Assembly (NCBI GenBank): GCA_964449135.1
Contig: CAYUXZ010000002.1
Span: 34,670-98,669 of the forward strand
Source: SZAS-103 sp964449135
Lineage (GTDB): Bacteria; Pseudomonadota; Gammaproteobacteria; Xanthomonadales; Xanthomonadaceae
Direction: 5' to 3'
Length of the DNA: 64,000 nt
Part shown: piece after piece, positions 17,307-25,436 of the stretch
Layout of the letters: every line of letters starts with the position of its first letter
Numbering within the stretch: the stretch's first letter is position 1
Made by a program: the position numbers and the translations under genes
The notes under the pieces: generated by a model
The model's database searches: none
What the model was told of the DNA's origin: nothing
What the model saw: the letters and a program-made list of their open reading frames with translations, nothing else

Positions 17307-17335
17307 TTTCGGGGACGCGTGGGCTGCCGTATGCT
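17307..17335 (+). promoter_or_regulatory. Promoter-like element of second Ser/Thr kinase
   Basis: TTTCGG - 17 bases - TATGCT, with the same 15-mer GGGCTGCCGTATGCT (17321-17335) as upstream of the first kinase. The ATG is at 17378, leaving a leader of about 35 bases. Conservation of both hexamer and spacing between the paralogues suggests co-regulation. Confidence 0.45.
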
Positions 17336-17377
17336 CTTTATCCCCCCGTGCCACGCCAACGAACGGCGCCCTCGACC

Positions 17378-19672
17378 ATGCCCGCACCCGGTAGCCCGCC
17401 CGTGACACCCGCCGGAAAACAGCAGGCGACCCATCCGGGCGAATTCCCGACGATTCCCGGGCATCGCCTGTTGCGGCGCCTGGGCCAGGGCGGCATGGCG
17501 ACCGTGTATCTGGCAATGCAGGAATCGCTGGATCGGCCGGTCAGCATCAAGGTGATGGAGCGCGAGGCGCTCACCGACGAAACCAGCAAGTCGCGCTTCG
17601 AGCACGAGGCGCGCACGATCGCCAAGCTCTCGCACCCGTGCATCGTCAACATCTACGAAGTCGGGCGCACGGCGGACGGGCGTATGTACTACATCATGCC
17701 CTACCTGCCCAACGGCGACCTCGCGCAGCGCGATCTGTCGAACAACGAGGCACGCATCGTCGAAGTGCTGCGCGCGCTGCTGTCCGCGCTCGGCTACGCG
17801 CATGCGCGCGGCATCGTGCATCGCGACGTCAAGGAAGAGAACGTCCTGTTCGACGCCGCCGACCGGCCGCTGCTCACCGATTTCGGCATCGCCCTGTCCA
17901 AGCGCGACACCTCGCGCATCACCACCGCGGGCCTGGCGGTCGGCAGCTCCGGCTACATGGCGCCCGAGCAGGCCCGCGGCGACGAAGTCGACGGCCGCGC
18001 CGACCTCTACAGCGTGGGCGTGCTCGCCTACGACCTGCTCACCGGCGAGCTGCCGTTCAAGTCGAACGACGCGCTCGCATTGGCGCTGATGCACGCGCAG
18101 AAGGAAGTGCCACGGCTGCCGTCCTCGAAGCGCCATTGGCAGACGTTCATCGACAAGGCGATGGCGAAGCAGCCGGCGATGCGCTTCCGCAACGCGCAGG
18201 CGATGATGCACGCGCTCGACGCCGTCGCGCACCGCACCGGCAGCAACATCGGCGCGCGGATCCTGCGCAAGACCGACCACGCGCTCGAAGGCCAGATCTG
18301 GAAGAAACCCGCGGTACTCGCGCTCGGTGGCGTGTTGCTGGTCGGTGGCGGGCTGTTCGCCGTGCGCGATCGCCTTCCGCATTTCGGATCGCGCGCGGGC
18401 ACACAGGCCGCGACGGCCGCCATGTCCGCGCCCGCAGCCGTCGTGGCGCATACGGCTCCTCCCGCGCCCAAGCCCGTCGTCGCCGCGCCCGCGCCGATCG
18501 TCGCGGCGCCCACACCATCACCCGCACCCGCGAGCACGGCCGTTGCCGCAGCCACAAACCCTACATCCGCCGCTGTTGCCCCGCCGCCCGCCGCCGCGAC
18601 GCCAATCTCGCCGACAACGACACCGGCCGCCGCGACGCCATCGGCAACCGCCTCGATCGCGCCCGACGCGGCCGTGCTTGGCGCCGCGCGCGACGCGATC
18701 GCGCATGGCAACCTCACCGCGCCGCCGGGCGAGAGCGCGGTGGACCTCGGCCTGATGGCCTGGAAACTTGCGCCGGGTTCGGCCGATTCGAACAAGCTCA
18801 TCGGAGACACGCTCGCCGCGATGTCCGCGCAACAGGCGCGCGCGATCGCGCAGAACAGCGACAAGAACGACAAGCGCGTGCTGGACATGCAGAAGAAGGC
18901 GCAATTGCTCGCCGACGCGACGATCGCCGAGACCGCTCCGGCCTGGCGCGGCTACCAGACCGCACTCGCGAATGCGCTGGCCAAACGCGCGGGCCAGGCG
19001 ACCGTCGCGCCCGACACCGCCGCGCTGCTGCGCACCGACACGCTGGCGAAACAGATGAACCTCGCCGACCCCTACAACCGCGCGAAGACGCGCGAGATCG
19101 CGCTCGCGAAAGCCGCGCAGGCTTCGGCGAAGCCTGCGGCTGTCGCGGCCGTCGCGCCGGTCGCGGCCGCACCGGTGAGCGGAAACTACGTGCCGCTGCG
19201 CGGCGCGGCGCTCGCGCGCGGCGAAGTCACCCGCCACGAGTACGCGCAGTTCGTCAACGCGACCCAGCGCCCCGCGGCGGATTGCTCGACCCGCAAGATC
19301 TTCTCCGCGATGCTCGGCCGCCATCGCAACTGGACGCAACCCGGCTTCGACCAGGGCGACGATGCACCAGTGGTCTGCGTGAGCTGGAGCGATGCGAACG
19401 CCTATGTGCAGTGGCTGAACTCGCGCGGCGGCGCGCGCTATCGCCTGCCCAACGTCGCCGACTGGAACGAGACGGGCAATGCCGGTGGCGGCGCGCCCGC
19501 GATCGACGCGCGCTTCAACAACTGGCTGTCGGACTGCGCGAGCGATTGCGGGCAGCACCTGGTCGCCGGACGCAACTGGCGCGACCACAACTCGAGCAAC
19601 CCGAACGCGCACGGCGCCGACAAGGGATACGACGACGTCGGCTTCCGCGTGGTGCGCGAGGGCGGCCGCTGA
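17378..19672 (+). CDS. Membrane Ser/Thr protein kinase with helical linker and SUMF1/FGE-like domain
   Basis: A 764-aa paralogue of the preceding kinase. Motifs: LGQGGMATVY (about 35), Lys in VSIKVM, HRDVKEEN (about 148), DFG, and the canonical GSSGYMAPEQ. A transmembrane helix lies at about 309-329, followed by a Pro/Ala-rich spacer and a helical insertion (about 430-590) that the first kinase lacks. The C-terminal SUMF1-like domain (about 600-764) has VCVSWSDANAYVQW and YRLPNVADWNE. Cysteines near ADCSTRK, VVCVSW and DCASDC match positions in the sister protein, suggesting disulfides in an exported domain. Its stop overlaps the start proposed for the DUF502 gene. Confidence 0.88.
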   Translation: MPAPGSPPVTPAGKQQATHPGEFPTIPGHRLLRRLGQGGMATVYLAMQESLDRPVSIKVMEREALTDETSKSRFEHEARTIAKLSHPCIVNIYEVGRTADGRMYYIMPYLPNGDLAQRDLSNNEARIVEVLRALLSALGYAHARGIVHRDVKEENVLFDAADRPLLTDFGIALSKRDTSRITTAGLAVGSSGYMAPEQARGDEVDGRADLYSVGVLAYDLLTGELPFKSNDALALALMHAQKEVPRLPSSKRHWQTFIDKAMAKQPAMRFRNAQAMMHALDAVAHRTGSNIGARILRKTDHALEGQIWKKPAVLALGGVLLVGGGLFAVRDRLPHFGSRAGTQAATAAMSAPAAVVAHTAPPAPKPVVAAPAPIVAAPTPSPAPASTAVAAATNPTSAAVAPPPAAATPISPTTTPAAATPSATASIAPDAAVLGAARDAIAHGNLTAPPGESAVDLGLMAWKLAPGSADSNKLIGDTLAAMSAQQARAIAQNSDKNDKRVLDMQKKAQLLADATIAETAPAWRGYQTALANALAKRAGQATVAPDTAALLRTDTLAKQMNLADPYNRAKTREIALAKAAQASAKPAAVAAVAPVAAAPVSGNYVPLRGAALARGEVTRHEYAQFVNATQRPAADCSTRKIFSAMLGRHRNWTQPGFDQGDDAPVVCVSWSDANAYVQWLNSRGGARYRLPNVADWNETGNAGGGAPAIDARFNNWLSDCASDCGQHLVAGRNWRDHNSSNPNAHGADKGYDDVGFRVVREGGR

Positions 19673-20352
19673 GCGCCGCGTCACCCGCTTCGAACCCTGC
19701 CGAACCCGCGCGCGCGCCGCTGCGTGTGCTGTTCGTCACCGGCCTGCTCACGCTGCTGCCGATCTGGCTGACCTGGGTCGTCTTCAAGTTCGTGTTCGGG
19801 CTGCTGTCCGACCTGAGCAAGCCGGCGATCGGGCCGTTGCTCGCCGAAATCGCGCGCGAGCATCCGCAGTTCGGGTGGCTCGCCGATGCCTGGGCGCTGA
19901 CCGCGATCGGCGTGGTCGCCACGGTGCTGCTGATCCTGCTCGTCGGCTGGTTCGCGCGGCGCGTCGCCGGACAACGCGTGCTGGAATGGTTCGACGCCGC
20001 GATCCGCCGTATCCCGCTCGCGAAAACGGTATATGGCAGCGCGCGACAACTGCTCGACCTGATGTCCTCGCCGCCCGACGGCGGCGGCCAGCGCGTGGTG
20101 CTGGTGTCGTTCCCGCACGCGGGCACGAAGACGGTGGGTTTCGTCACGCGCACGTTCCGCGACGACGCGAGCGGTCGCGAACACGCGGCGGTGTTCGTGC
20201 CGACCACGCCCAACCCGACCGGCGGTTACCTGCTCGTCGTGCCGGTCGAGGACGTGATCCCGACCGACTGGAGCGTGGACCAGGCGATGACTTTCATCAT
20301 TTCCGGCGGAGCGGTCTCGCCAGGGCAGATGCCTTTCTCGCCTTCACCGTGA
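19669..20352 (+). CDS. DUF502 integral membrane protein (probable CTG start)
   Basis: A DUF502-family protein of about 227 aa. Two transmembrane segments (LFVTGLLTLLPIWLTWVVF and LTAIGVVATVLLILLVGW) precede a C-terminal soluble domain with RIPLAKTVYGSARQLLD and VFVPTTPNPTGGYLLVVP, all typical of the family. No ATG, GTG or TTG occurs in frame between the kinase end and the conserved core except GTG at 19726, which would remove the residues just before the first helix. A CTG at 19669 overlaps the kinase TGA (CTGA), has GAGGGCGG upstream and yields an N-terminus of plausible family length. Function unknown. Confidence 0.8.
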   Translation: MSAASPASNPAEPARAPLRVLFVTGLLTLLPIWLTWVVFKFVFGLLSDLSKPAIGPLLAEIAREHPQFGWLADAWALTAIGVVATVLLILLVGWFARRVAGQRVLEWFDAAIRRIPLAKTVYGSARQLLDLMSSPPDGGGQRVVLVSFPHAGTKTVGFVTRTFRDDASGREHAAVFVPTTPNPTGGYLLVVPVEDVIPTDWSVDQAMTFIISGGAVSPGQMPFSPSP

Positions 20353-20467
20353 CCTTCGGCCCGTGCGGCGCGCGCCGCGCGACCGCATCCTGCGCTCCGG
20401 CCGACGCCGTCCGTTCGCCCGATATCTCCGGGCCCGCCCTTACGCATTCATCGAACCAGGAATCTCC

Positions 20468-22288
20468 ATGCAAAAGTCCGTACTCGTGCTCGCGATCGCC
20501 GCCACCTTGCTGGCCGCGACGCCCGCCTTCGCGCAAGATGCCGCGATGTCACCCGCCGCCACGCCATCGGCCAGCGCTCCGGCCGCCGACAAGGCCGCAA
20601 AACTCGACAAGCTCTACACGGACTTCTGGGAAGCCCAGCTCAAGCTCAACCCGGTGCAGGCGACCTTCGTCGGCGATCCGCGCTACAACGACCAGCTGCC
20701 GAACTTCCTCGCCAAGGACTACATCGAGAAGACCAACGCATTCAACGCCGAGTGGCTCGCGAAGGCCAAGGCGATCGGTCCTGCGGGCCTGGCCGGCCAG
20801 GCGCGGCTGTCGTACGACATGTTCGTCAAGCAGCAGCAGGACGCGATCGACGGCGAGCGTTTCCACAACGAGCTGATGCCGATCGACCAGTTCAACAACC
20901 TCGCCCTGCTCGCGGTCCAGCTCGGCTCGGGCACCAACGCGCAGCCGTTCCAGACGGTCAAGGACTACGACAACTGGCTCGCGCGCGCCTCGAAGATCCC
21001 GGCGATCTACGACCAGGCGATCGCCAACATGCAGGAAGGCGTTGGCAAGGGCATCGTGCAGCCGAAGGTGCTGATGGTGAAGGTGCTCCCGCAGCTCGAC
21101 GCGGTGATCAAGGACAAACCCGAGGACACCGAGTTCTGGGGTCCGATCCAGAACCTGCCCAAGGACTTCTCCGACGCCGACAAGGCACGCCTGACCGACG
21201 CCTACCGCCACCTGATCACCGATCAGTTGATGCCGTCGTATCGCAAGCTGCGCGATTACATCGCGAACGACTACATGCAGCACACCCGCGACACCGTCGG
21301 CCTGAGCGCATTGCCCGACGGCAAGGCCTGGTACGCCTACGACGTGCGGATGATGACCACGACGAACGAAACGCCCGAACAGATCCATGCGATCGGCCTG
21401 AAGGAAGTCGCGCGCATCAAGAAGGAAATGGACGCGCTGCGCGCGCAGGTCGGCTTCAAGGGCGACCTCAAGGCGTTCTTCCACTACCTCAACACCGATC
21501 CGAAGTTCACCTTCTCGACCAAGCAGGCCCTGCTCGACGGCTACAACGGCGTGCTCGCGAAGATCGAGAAGGGCGTGCCGACCGATTACGCGATCCACCC
21601 GAAGGCGAAGTTCGAGATCCGCCCGGTCGAGGCCTACCGCGAAAAATCAGCGGCCGGCGGTTCCTACCAGCCGCCGAGCGAGGACGGTTCGCGCCCGGGC
21701 ATCTTCTACGTGAATACCTACGATCTGCCCGCGCGCAAGACCTGGGAGATGGAAGACCTGTTCCTGCACGAAGCGATCCCGGGCCACCACTTCCAGATCT
21801 CGATCCAGCAGGAGCAGACCGGCCTGCCGATGTTCCGCCGCTTCGGCGGCGAGACCGCGTACATCGAGGGCTATGCGCTGTACTGCGAGACGATCGGCTA
21901 CGAGATGGGCATGTACGCCGATCCGTACCAGAAGTTCGGCCAGCTGCAGAACGAGCAGTTCCGCGCGATGCGCCTGGTCGTGGACACCGGACTGCACGCC
22001 AAGGGCTGGACGCGCGACCAGGCGATCGCCTACATGCTCGACAACTCGGCGATGAGCAAGACCGACGTCATCGCCGAGGTCGAGCGCTACATCGCGATGC
22101 CGGGCCAGGCGCTGGCGTACAAGACCGGCCAGATGAAGATCACCGAGCTGCGCGCGAAGGCGAAGCAGCGACTCGGCGCGAAGTTCGACGTGCGCGGCTT
22201 CCACACCGAGCTGCTCAAGGACGGCGCGTTGCCGCTGGCTGTGCTCGAGGCGAAGATCGATAGATGGGTCGCGACACAGAAGAAGTAA
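20468..22288 (+). CDS. Secreted DUF885 metallopeptidase-like protein
   Basis: A 606-aa exported protein with a clear signal peptide (MQKSVLVLAIAATLLAATPA, cleavage after AFA). It belongs to the DUF885 family, which carries an HExxPGHH motif, here LHEAIPGHHFQ near residue 434. The family is thought to comprise zinc-dependent carboxypeptidase-like enzymes. A downstream Glu-containing helix (GETAYIEGYALYCE) may supply the third ligand. Followed by a strong intrinsic terminator, so probably transcribed alone or with DUF502. Confidence 0.85.
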   Translation: MQKSVLVLAIAATLLAATPAFAQDAAMSPAATPSASAPAADKAAKLDKLYTDFWEAQLKLNPVQATFVGDPRYNDQLPNFLAKDYIEKTNAFNAEWLAKAKAIGPAGLAGQARLSYDMFVKQQQDAIDGERFHNELMPIDQFNNLALLAVQLGSGTNAQPFQTVKDYDNWLARASKIPAIYDQAIANMQEGVGKGIVQPKVLMVKVLPQLDAVIKDKPEDTEFWGPIQNLPKDFSDADKARLTDAYRHLITDQLMPSYRKLRDYIANDYMQHTRDTVGLSALPDGKAWYAYDVRMMTTTNETPEQIHAIGLKEVARIKKEMDALRAQVGFKGDLKAFFHYLNTDPKFTFSTKQALLDGYNGVLAKIEKGVPTDYAIHPKAKFEIRPVEAYREKSAAGGSYQPPSEDGSRPGIFYVNTYDLPARKTWEMEDLFLHEAIPGHHFQISIQQEQTGLPMFRRFGGETAYIEGYALYCETIGYEMGMYADPYQKFGQLQNEQFRAMRLVVDTGLHAKGWTRDQAIAYMLDNSAMSKTDVIAEVERYIAMPGQALAYKTGQMKITELRAKAKQRLGAKFDVRGFHTELLKDGALPLAVLEAKIDRWVATQKK

Positions 22289-22311
22289 TCGCCGTTTTTC
22301 ACCGCTTCGAG

Positions 22312-22340
22312 AAAAGACCGGCCTCGCGCCGGTCTTTTCT
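22312..22340 (+). terminator. Rho-independent terminator after the DUF885 gene
   Basis: An 11-bp perfect stem AAAAGACCGGC / GCCGGTCTTTT (22312-22322 and 22328-22338) with loop CTCGC, ending in a T run. It lies 24 bases after the DUF885 stop. The A-rich 5' arm means it could also act in the other direction. Confidence 0.85.
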
Positions 22341-22405
22341 TGTTGGAATCAACCTCGGCAGCGGACACGGTATCCTGTCCCCTGCCTACGCACTGGACCG
22401 CACCG

Positions 22406-22975
22406 ATGCCGCATCGTGTGATCGCCTCCCTGCTTGCTTGTTGCCTGCTCCTCATCGGCATCCAGGCCGCGGCCAAGGCTGAAAATCCGCTGATTCTCCG
22501 GATCCAGGAAACTCAACAAGCATATTCGCTCTCCGTTCCGGTCAGCAAGCTCGTCATGACCATCCCCAGGGGCGTGCCGCCGCTGAAAGCGCAGGCGCTG
22601 GAAGGCTCGCCCGACAATCCGAGGTATTTCTCCCTCACGGAAGAGAGCCGGGCGCTTTTCATCTCGGGATGGTTCGAATCGGCGGACGGGTTCAAGGGAA
22701 TCGCCGCGTTCTGGCAACAGGAAACGGCGGACTGGAAGAAGAACGGCTTGCCGGAACCGCGCGACGTATCGTTCGAGAAGATCGGCAACTGGGATGCGAT
22801 CGTCTACGAGACGGCGATCCCGGAAATCACCAACTCACATATCCGCGCGCATCTGGTGCAGTCCGGCACCTGGATAGACATCCACCTATCCGTCACCACG
22901 AAGAAGTCTTCCGCCGAAAATCGTGCGCTGCTCGAATCACTGTTGCGCGGGATCTCCGTCTCCGAGAAGAAATAG
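22406..22975 (+). CDS. Hypothetical exported protein
   Basis: A 189-aa protein not assigned to a family. The N-terminus (MPHRVIASLLACCLLLIGIQ) is a signal peptide or membrane anchor. The rest looks like a compact alpha/beta domain: strand-rich LSVPVSKLVMTIPRG, a Phe/Trp-rich centre, and a C-terminal helix (SAENRALLESLLRGISV). The start was chosen at the ATG preceding the signal peptide. Less GC-rich than its neighbours. It sits alone between a terminator and a convergent gene. Confidence 0.65.
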   Translation: MPHRVIASLLACCLLLIGIQAAAKAENPLILRIQETQQAYSLSVPVSKLVMTIPRGVPPLKAQALEGSPDNPRYFSLTEESRALFISGWFESADGFKGIAAFWQQETADWKKNGLPEPRDVSFEKIGNWDAIVYETAIPEITNSHIRAHLVQSGTWIDIHLSVTTKKSSAENRALLESLLRGISVSEKK

Positions 22976-23040
22976 CGGCTTCAGCACGAGGTCGGCGCTT
23001 GCGGGAATCCGTCACGGGAAACGATCCGTCCGCATGGCAT

Positions 23041-23808
23041 TCAACCGCGCCGGTATTCGCGCACGTCGCCCTCGTCACGCAGGCTGAAGGGATTGAAGCG
23101 CGTGTGGGTGTCGTAGGTGTCGGCGTTCTCGCGGCGCTTGAGGAATCCGACCACCGCGTACGTGACCGGCGTGAGCACGATCTCCACGATCACCTTCATC
23201 GTCCAGTTGAACAAGATCACCTTGACGACGGTCTGGCCCTGCCAGATGCCGAGGAACGCGATCGGGTAGAACGTCAGGCTGTCGGCCGCCTCGCCGAACA
23301 CGGTCGAGCCGATCGTGCGCGTCCACAGCCAGCGTCCGTTCGTCCACAGTTTCATCTTCGCCATCACGTACGAGTTGACGAAATCGCCGACCCAGAAACC
23401 GACCAGCGACGCCAGCGCAATCCGCCACGTAGCGCCGAACACGACTTCCAGCGCGGGTTGCAAGGTGGCGTTGAACGGCTCGCTGGCCGCAACCGGCATG
23501 CGGATGATCACCTGCGACATCAGGCTCGCGAACAGCAACGCGCCGAACGCGGCCCAGGTCGCGCGGCGCGCGCGTGCATAGCCGTATACTTCGGTCATCA
23601 CGTCGTCGAAGATGTAGCTGATCGGGAAGAACAGGTTGCCCGCGCCGAACACCAGTCCGCCGATCAGCGGCCAGCTCGCCGGCACGATCGAGGTTTTCGC
23701 GGGCCCGATCAGGTTCGCGCAGAGCAGCACGCCGACCATGCCGCCGACCAGCAGGTCGTAGTAGCGGAAGTTCGTGCGATCGTGTTCGGCTTCGGTCATC
23801 GACTGCAT
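23041..23808 (-). CDS. yhhQ: Queuosine precursor transporter (YhhQ family)
   Basis: A 255-aa inner-membrane protein with about six hydrophobic helices. Recognisable YhhQ/VUT-1 features are PASWPLIGGLVFGAGNLFFP, ISYIFDDVMTEVYGY and FGEAADSLTFYPIAFLG. In E. coli YhhQ imports queuine precursors (preQ0/preQ1) for tRNA modification. Start at 23808, or nine bases further in (23799). It lies 29 bases downstream of the beta-CASP nuclease gene, probably in one unit. No preQ1 riboswitch is visible in that short gap. Confidence 0.9.
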   Translation of the reverse strand: MQSMTEAEHDRTNFRYYDLLVGGMVGVLLCANLIGPAKTSIVPASWPLIGGLVFGAGNLFFPISYIFDDVMTEVYGYARARRATWAAFGALLFASLMSQVIIRMPVAASEPFNATLQPALEVVFGATWRIALASLVGFWVGDFVNSYVMAKMKLWTNGRWLWTRTIGSTVFGEAADSLTFYPIAFLGIWQGQTVVKVILFNWTMKVIVEIVLTPVTYAVVGFLKRRENADTYDTHTRFNPFSLRDEGDVREYRRG

Positions 23809-23837
23809 GCATGTGCCCCGTGTGATCGTGTCGTTAC

Positions 23838-25214
23838 TCAGACCTGCCGCGTCATGCCCGGTTGCGACAGGGTGACGTCGATGCCGAATTGCTTGCGCAA
23901 TTTCCCGCTCAGCGTATCGCGCGCGGGATTCTCGCCGTGCACCAGCGCAACCGGCGGATGGTTCGGACTCGCGCCATACCACGCGATCAGGCCTTGTTGG
24001 TCCGCGTGCGCCGACAATCCGCCGACGGTATGGATCTGCGCCTTCACCGGCACGTCGTGGCCGAACAGCTTCACGTGCCTGAGCCCGTTCACGAGCAGTC
24101 GGCCGAGCGTGCCGTCGGCCTGGTAGCCGACGAAGATCACGTGCGCCTTCGGATTGGCGAGGTTGTTCGCGAGGTGGTGCCGCACGCGCCCGCCATTGGC
24201 CATGCCCGAGCCGGCGACGATGATCGCGCCGCTGCGCACCGCGTTGATCGTCTTGCTATCGTCGCCGCTTTCGGTGACGACGAGGTTCGGCAACCGGAAC
24301 GGCGTGACGCGTCCCTGCCAGACCTTGACCGCGTCATCGTCGAACAATTCCTCGTGCTGGTCGTAGACGGCCATCACCTTCGCGGCCATCGGGCTGTCGA
24401 GGAAGATCTTCCAATCGCCGAGTTTCCAGTCGTCGAAATGCTGCGCGAACCAGTACAGCAGTTCCTGGCTGCGCCCGACCGCGAACGCGGGAATGATCAC
24501 GTTGCCGCCGCCGCTGCGCGCCGACGCGAAGATCTCGCCGAGCTCGGTCACGGTCGCCGCACGGTCCTTGTGGTTGCGGTCACCGTAGGTTGATTCCATC
24601 AGGATCAGGTCGGCGCGCGGCGGATCGGAAGGATCGCGCAGGATCGGCGTGCCCTTCATGCCGATGTCGCCGGAGAACGCCAGCGTCTTGCCGTCGGCCG
24701 ACACCTCGACGATCGCCGAGCCCAGGATGTGTCCCGCATCGTGCAGCCGCAGGTTCACGCCGGGGAGGATTTGCGTGATCGCGTCGTAGGGCAGCGGACG
24801 CAGCAGTTTCAGCACCGGCGCGACGTCGTCGGCGGTGTACAACGGCTCGATTTCCGGTTCGCCGCGTTCACGGTGGCGATTGGCGGCGTCGGCGTCGTGC
24901 TGCGAGACCGAGGCGGCATCAAGCAGCATCACCGGCAGCAGGTCGCAAGTCGCGGCCTGCGCGAAGATCGGGCCCGAGAATCCACGCTTGACCAGTAGCG
25001 GCACGCGGCCGATGTGGTCGATGTGCGCGTGGCTGAGCACGAGCGCGTCCAGCGAGGCCGGATCGAACGCGAACGGCGCGGCATTCTTCGCCTCGGCCTC
25101 GCGGCTGCCCTGCACCATCCCGCAGTCCAGCAGGATGCGTTTGCCCGCGGCTTCCAGCAGGTGGCTGGATCCGGTGACCACGCCGCCGGCCGCGCCATAG
25201 AAGGTGACTTGCAT
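23838..25214 (-). CDS. Metallo-beta-lactamase / beta-CASP RNA-processing exonuclease-like protein
   Basis: A 458-aa protein with the metallo-beta-lactamase signature SHAHIDHIGRVP, further metal ligands in HDAGHILGSA and FSGDIG, and the beta-CASP motifs ESTYGDR, GSGMANGGRVRHHL and SAHADQQGL. This is the architecture of Ysh1/CPSF73-type ribonucleases found sporadically in bacteria. It probably cleaves RNA, using two zinc ions. Divergent from the M13 peptidase gene and upstream of yhhQ; a link to tRNA metabolism is possible but unproven. Confidence 0.9.
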   Translation of the reverse strand: MQVTFYGAAGGVVTGSSHLLEAAGKRILLDCGMVQGSREAEAKNAAPFAFDPASLDALVLSHAHIDHIGRVPLLVKRGFSGPIFAQAATCDLLPVMLLDAASVSQHDADAANRHRERGEPEIEPLYTADDVAPVLKLLRPLPYDAITQILPGVNLRLHDAGHILGSAIVEVSADGKTLAFSGDIGMKGTPILRDPSDPPRADLILMESTYGDRNHKDRAATVTELGEIFASARSGGGNVIIPAFAVGRSQELLYWFAQHFDDWKLGDWKIFLDSPMAAKVMAVYDQHEELFDDDAVKVWQGRVTPFRLPNLVVTESGDDSKTINAVRSGAIIVAGSGMANGGRVRHHLANNLANPKAHVIFVGYQADGTLGRLLVNGLRHVKLFGHDVPVKAQIHTVGGLSAHADQQGLIAWYGASPNHPPVALVHGENPARDTLSGKLRKQFGIDVTLSQPGMTRQV

Positions 25215-25436
25215 GGACCGCTCCCGTTAGGCCGAAACGCGAAATTAACACGCGCGGCAGCCGTTCGGCCTGTCGTCGCCACGGCATGACCTTCGACACC
25301 CCCGCTGGCCGTAGCCGCGCCCTACACTAATGGATCGTGCGCCCACGCGGCGCGGCCAAATCCAAGATTGCAGCGTTATTCCATCCGCCTGTTTCTTCAT
25401 CCATTCGTTTCTTCACCGTTCGTTTCCGGAGTTTCC

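Noticed and set aside
23809..23837. preQ1 riboswitch ahead of yhhQ
   Set aside because: The 29-base gap is too short and has no preQ1 aptamer features.
25292..25328. Promoter upstream of the first M13 gene (TTCGAC and TACACT)
   Set aside because: Spacing between the hexamers is about 25 bases, too long for sigma70.
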